A DNA stretch of 7,511 nt from Thermoplasmata archaeon (GTDB taxonomy: Archaea > Thermoplasmatota > Thermoplasmata > Thermoplasmatales > Thermoplasmataceae): the NCBI GenBank assembly GCA_021799315.1, contig JAJZAR010000072.1, positions 1 through 7,511 of the forward strand. Direction: 5' to 3'. The position numbers were made by a program, and so were the translations under genes. Positions 4,652 through 7,511 of the stretch are shown here, piece by piece. The notes under the pieces were generated by a model that worked only from the letters and a program-made list of their open reading frames with translations, was not told the DNA's origin and did no database searches. How positions within the stretch are numbered: the stretch's first letter is position 1; each line of letters begins with the position of its first letter.

Positions 4652-4659
4652 AAAATATC
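4652..4659 (+). promoter_or_regulatory. Weak candidate TATA box for the GH15 gene
   Basis: AAAATATC preceded by TTTTAGC would start transcription near 4681, about 23 nt before the GH15 ATG. Unlike most genes here, GH15 has no TATA box at leaderless spacing (around 4679). GAAGGT at 4681-4686 is a possible but too distant Shine-Dalgarno site. Confidence 0.22.
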
Positions 4660-4666
4660 AACAATG

Positions 4667-4683
4667 TTCAGCTTCATGCTGAA
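4667..4683. repeat. Inverted repeat just upstream of the GH15 gene
   Basis: TTCAGC and GCTGAA form a perfect 6-bp stem around a 5-nt loop, ending 20 nt before the ATG at 4704. It would overlap the transcription start suggested by the weak TATA box at 4652, so it could be an operator or a leader hairpin. Confidence 0.35.
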
Positions 4684-4703
4684 GGTCAACATACGGATGC
4701 GTG

Positions 4704-6572
4704 ATGCTACTGATCGATAGACAGTACTACAATTTGAACGCCATAAATAATACCGAGTATGTTGATCTGGCAAAACATGGAATGATCGCAAGCAATCGGA
4801 CTGCGGCTTTGATATCTGTTAATGGTACGATTGACTGGGCTTGTTTGCCAGATTTTGATTCCGATCCCATATTTGATTCTATATTGGACCATAAAAAAGG
4901 CGGATACTTTAAACTCCAGCCTAAGGACACTGAAGGCGTGGACTGCACCCAATATTATATTGCAAACACAAATGTGCTGGTCACAGAATTTGTTCAGAAA
5001 GGCGAAATGATATTGCGAATTACAGATTTCATACCTTCTTCTCCATATGTGACCTTGAATTCCCCAGAAATACATAGATATGTGGAAATACAGTCTGAAG
5101 AGAAGGAAATCACATGTGAAATAGATCTTTCTTTTCATTTCAACAAACAAAACAAAAAAATAGTAAAACACAAAAATGGCTTTATTTTAAAATCAACCGG
5201 GGGAGATAGTGTTGGAGTAGCCTCGGACTTTCCATTCACAGTGCATAATGGAAAACTTGTGTCAAATCTTTCATCTACTTCCCAAGTAAGTGGATGGATT
5301 GTACTATTTTATGGAATAGAACACGTGATGAAACCGGGAGATTATAAGTCCTATAATCTACTGGAAAATACCATCAAATATCAAAAGGAATGGGTCAATA
5401 AGGGAAGTTACCCTGTGCTTCACAATAGCGAAGTCATAAGGTCTGCGCTTGTGCTCAAGGGTTTGATTTATGAACCCACTGGACTTATGGTTGCTGCACC
5501 GACCGCCAGTTTGCCAGAGTACATTGGAGGTGACAGAAATTTTGATTACAGGTTCTGCTGGGTCAGGGATGTTTCATACGTTATCGAATCGCTTACCATG
5601 CTTGATTACAAAGATGAGGCAGTGAAATTTTTGTACGATGTTATGGAACGTGTGAAAGCTGAAGGTGACCTGAAAACCATATATCCAATAAAAGACAAAT
5701 CTTCAATTGAGGAGAGAACGATTGATTACGAAGGCTATTGTGCCTCCTCACCTGTTAGGCTTGGGAATGCTGCGTCATCTCAACTTCAGATAGATGAGTA
5801 CGGCAGTCTGATAAATGCAATATACCATCTATCGAAAGCAGGAGGCCCCATTAACTCTTACCTATGGGACTTTGTAACGTCCATGCTTAACAAACTTACT
5901 GAACTATGGAAAAATGGTGATTCAAGCATATGGGAATTCAGGACAGGTCCGCTTCACTACACTTATAGCAAAGCCATAGCATGGTCAGCGTTCAAAAGAG
6001 GCGTGGAGATGGCTAAAGACCTGAAAATGAGTGCACCTGTCAATTTGTGGAAGAGCCAGGAGGAAGAGATTAAAAATGATATCCTAGAGCATGGATTTAA
6101 TAAGGATCTTAACTCTTTCACGCAATATTATGGGTCTGAAATTGTTGATGCATCTCTTCTAAGGTTGCCACTTTTAGGTTTCCTTCCACCGGATGATCCC
6201 AGAATTGTTGGAACAATGGCGCGCATAGAAAAGGATCTTATGGTTGATGGCTATCTTTTTAAGAGATACAACATAGCTGACAATTTCAATTTTCCGGACA
6301 ATGGCTTTGTATTATTATCCTTCTGGTATGTGGAAGACCTCATAATAATGGGTCAAATAAAGAAAGCAAAGCATACCTTGGATAAAATATTATCTCACAC
6401 GAACCATGTTGGTTTATTGTCGGAAGAGATTGAATTTAACACTGGAAAACTTGTGGGAAACTTTCCTCAGGCTTTGAGCCATCTGGGACTCATAAGATCT
6501 GCCGTTCGCCTGAACAGAGTTTCAAAAAACAACAGTAACATAGATCATGAATTGAGATTTACTCTTTTCTAG
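4704..6572 (+). CDS. GH15 family glucoamylase/alpha-glucosidase-type glycoside hydrolase
   Basis: This 622-residue protein belongs to glycoside hydrolase family 15, inverting enzymes that release glucose from non-reducing ends of starch, glycogen or maltodextrins. The N-terminal super-beta-sandwich region (about 20-260) starts with HGMIASNRTAALIS and NGTIDWACLPDFDS. The (alpha/alpha)6 barrel follows. Its signatures are PTASLPEYIGG, DRNFDYRFCWVRD (277-289) and IWEFRTGPLHYTYSK with Glu411 as likely general acid. LLSEEIEFNTG with Glu574/Glu575 holds the likely general base, followed by GNFPQALSHLGLI. The common RNWDYR tryptophan is Phe280. No signal peptide is seen, so it is probably cytosolic. 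ATG 4704 is chosen; the preceding GTG at 4701 is an equal alternative, and neither has a clear Shine-Dalgarno site. The amylo-alpha-1,6-glucosidase-like gene is convergent 110 bp away, which points to glucan breakdown. Trehalase or glucodextranase activity also occurs in GH15, so substrate is inferred. Confidence 0.93.
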   Translation: MLLIDRQYYNLNAINNTEYVDLAKHGMIASNRTAALISVNGTIDWACLPDFDSDPIFDSILDHKKGGYFKLQPKDTEGVDCTQYYIANTNVLVTEFVQKGEMILRITDFIPSSPYVTLNSPEIHRYVEIQSEEKEITCEIDLSFHFNKQNKKIVKHKNGFILKSTGGDSVGVASDFPFTVHNGKLVSNLSSTSQVSGWIVLFYGIEHVMKPGDYKSYNLLENTIKYQKEWVNKGSYPVLHNSEVIRSALVLKGLIYEPTGLMVAAPTASLPEYIGGDRNFDYRFCWVRDVSYVIESLTMLDYKDEAVKFLYDVMERVKAEGDLKTIYPIKDKSSIEERTIDYEGYCASSPVRLGNAASSQLQIDEYGSLINAIYHLSKAGGPINSYLWDFVTSMLNKLTELWKNGDSSIWEFRTGPLHYTYSKAIAWSAFKRGVEMAKDLKMSAPVNLWKSQEEEIKNDILEHGFNKDLNSFTQYYGSEIVDASLLRLPLLGFLPPDDPRIVGTMARIEKDLMVDGYLFKRYNIADNFNFPDNGFVLLSFWYVEDLIIMGQIKKAKHTLDKILSHTNHVGLLSEEIEFNTGKLVGNFPQALSHLGLIRSAVRLNRVSKNNSNIDHELRFTLF

Positions 6573-6580
6573 ATGAATTG

Positions 6581-6601
6581 TCCATTTCTGGAAAGAATGG
6601 A
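6581..6601 (+). terminator. Possible 3'-end hairpin after the GH15 gene
   Basis: TCCATT and AATGGA form a 6-bp stem beginning 8 nt after the TAG stop. An alternative inner pairing TTTC-TG-GAAA uses the loop. No strong T-run follows, so termination is uncertain. The rest of the 110-bp convergent gap shows nothing distinctive. Confidence 0.28.
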
Positions 6602-6682
6602 TGTTAATTATTCAACAAAGTTACTCTTTCATGTCTTTGTCATATCGTTATTGAAATAAGTGATCTTCGCGTTATTTGAGGT

Positions 6683-7511
6683 TCAATGCGTTCTGAAAAA
6701 TATTTCTGCCCCCGTAGACCACGATTGAGGGTAACATGGCTTAACTTTCATTCTATCCGGAGGAATCAAATTCCCCCTTTCGTCGACGCCCACATATTCC
6801 GGCAAACCACCCAAAGAATCTGAAATTGCCAGAATTCTGTTTTTAATTTCATTATACTCTGATATGTATCCCCTTTTCCTCAGCCCACAAGCAATGATCC
6901 AGTTGTCATGTGGCCAAACACTCCCTCTTTGATATGCTGTGGGATCAAAATCAGCATCCTTCACTGATAGGGTTCTGATACCATATTCTGTAAGGAGATC
7001 TGAACCCATCAGATAACTAATTACAGATTCTTCCTGATCCTTTTCCAGTATGCCTGAAAAAAGCAGGTGCCCGGGATCGCTCGTAACGCTTTTATTGAGT
7101 TTCCCCTTACCGTCCATTGCGAGTGCGAGATAATTCAAGCCTGGGATTTTAAAATCCTCAAAGATGGATGATTTCATCTTCTCGGCGGCCTCAGACATTT
7201 TCTCAAGAAGTTGATCAGTGGCCCCACAAGTGCGGAGAAATTCCTGTGATTGTGAAAGTACGCTGTAAGCGTATCCTTGCACGCCAATCACGGAAAGCGG
7301 AGATATCATAGAGTCGAGGAAATCGCCGCTGCCATCTCTCCAGCTCTGAGTCTGAAGCCCTTTCCCTCTATCAGGCTTGCTGAAGGATAAGTATTTCTTC
7401 CCACTCAGATGATCTATTAACCATTGAGCAGATAGGATAAACGATTCCTTAATTCTATCACTTTCCAGAAACTGCGTTTCCCTTTGGTTTAATCGAGTTC
7501 CAAGAATTAGA
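6683..7511 (-). CDS. Amylo-alpha-1,6-glucosidase (glycogen-debranching)-like protein, C-terminal part
   Basis: The frame is open from the right edge, where no start is visible, to the TGA at 6683-6685, giving 275 residues of a longer protein. The first Met in view (7309) lies inside conserved sequence and is not the start. Family landmarks in N-to-C order are SWRDGSGDFLDS (about 7310-7345), PLSVIGVQGYAY (7265-7300) and DPGHLLFSGIL. GIRTLS, GSVWPHDNW (6899-6925), GGLPEY (6794-6811) and YPQSW near the end follow. This matches the (alpha/alpha)6 catalytic domain of amylo-alpha-1,6-glucosidase/GDE-type enzymes, which hydrolyse the alpha-1,6-linked glucose left at a branch point. By analogy the Asp of SWRD and the Glu of LPE are candidate catalytic residues. 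It is convergent with the GH15 gene, consistent with joint glycogen degradation. Specificity is uncertain because related clan members act on other oligosaccharides. Confidence 0.88.
   Translation of the reverse strand, partial: LILGTRLNQRETQFLESDRIKESFILSAQWLIDHLSGKKYLSFSKPDRGKGLQTQSWRDGSGDFLDSMISPLSVIGVQGYAYSVLSQSQEFLRTCGATDQLLEKMSEAAEKMKSSIFEDFKIPGLNYLALAMDGKGKLNKSVTSDPGHLLFSGILEKDQEESVISYLMGSDLLTEYGIRTLSVKDADFDPTAYQRGSVWPHDNWIIACGLRKRGYISEYNEIKNRILAISDSLGGLPEYVGVDERGNLIPPDRMKVKPCYPQSWSTGAEIFFRTH

Larger units (their letters stand above)
4231..4703. other. Gene-free intergenic region with several regulatory-looking elements
   Basis: This 473-bp gap separates the divergent IsdG-like and GH15 genes. 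From left to right it holds the IsdG-like promoter, a candidate iron box, a nested hairpin, a symmetric TATA box, a T/A-rich stretch around 4497-4516 and a hairpin just before GH15. Two short plus-strand frames occur. One is 35 codons (4402-4509) and the other is 60 codons (4538-4720), overlapping the GH15 start in another frame. Neither has a convincing start signal or recognisable product. I see no tRNA, rRNA or repeat array. Confidence 0.6.

Noticed and set aside
4231..4703. tRNA or other structured RNA gene in the intergenic gap
   Set aside because: No T-arm or D-arm signatures or cloverleaf arms could be found by eye. Only simple hairpins are present.
4538..4720. 60-codon frame as a real gene
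   Set aside because: No recognisable product, no Shine-Dalgarno site or well-spaced TATA, and it overlaps the GH15 start. Kept only as a possible upstream frame.
4707..5171. Antisense frame of about 154 codons opposite the 5' part of GH15
   Set aside because: It lies wholly over strongly supported GH15 coding sequence, is rich in Phe, Tyr, Ile and Cys as expected for a complement frame, and matches no family.
1..7511. Mobile element, CRISPR array, toxin-antitoxin or defence island
   Set aside because: No transposase, integrase, repeat-spacer pattern, terminal repeats or defence-type domains seen. The recognisable genes are housekeeping or metabolic and their composition looks even by eye.

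Overview
The window looks like chromosomal DNA from a Thermoplasmatales archaeon (Thermoplasma/Ferroplasma/Cuniculiplasma type; genus not resolvable from this alone). The evidence is an archaeal proteasome beta subunit very close to the Thermoplasma enzyme, the archaeal termination/RNA-decay factor aCPSF1, AT-rich sequence, and promoters whose TATA boxes sit about 22-26 bp before the ATG, which predicts leaderless mRNAs as is common in this group. I see no transposase, integrase, CRISPR array, toxin pair or recognisable defence cluster. The genes are mostly housekeeping or central metabolism.

Layout. 1-1165 (minus): psmB followed by the 5' part of the aCPSF1 gene, 48 bp apart, probably one operon joining protein turnover with RNA 3'-end processing. 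1406-1828 (plus): a stand-alone two-CBS-domain protein, predicted leaderless. 1935-2558 (minus): a stand-alone DEDDy 3'-5' exonuclease-like protein. It is divergent from an unrecognised 129-residue protein (2614-3003, plus), and both appear to use one symmetric TTATAA box. 3006-3893 (minus): purC (SAICAR synthetase), whose stop codon is 2 bp from the convergent stop of the 129-residue gene. 3925-4230 (minus): a small ABM-fold protein with the Asn-Trp-His triad of IsdG/HmoA heme-degrading monooxygenases. 4231-4703: the only long gene-free stretch. It holds the IsdG-like promoter, a candidate iron-regulator site, a nested hairpin, a symmetric TATA box and a second hairpin just before the next gene. 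4704-6572 (plus): a GH15 glucoamylase-type glucosidase. 6683-7511 (minus, runs off the window): the C-terminal catalytic part of an amylo-alpha-1,6-glucosidase-like debranching enzyme.

How the genes fit together. The GH15 enzyme and the debranching-type enzyme are convergent neighbours and would together convert glycogen or maltodextrin to glucose: one removes terminal glucose and the other clears alpha-1,6 branches. PurC serves de novo purine synthesis. aCPSF1, encoded at the left edge, is the factor that in archaea acts at U-rich 3' ends. The least explained part is 4231-4703 together with the IsdG-like gene, where a possible iron-responsive control region and possible untranslated RNA lie. 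No clearly new multi-gene system could be demonstrated.
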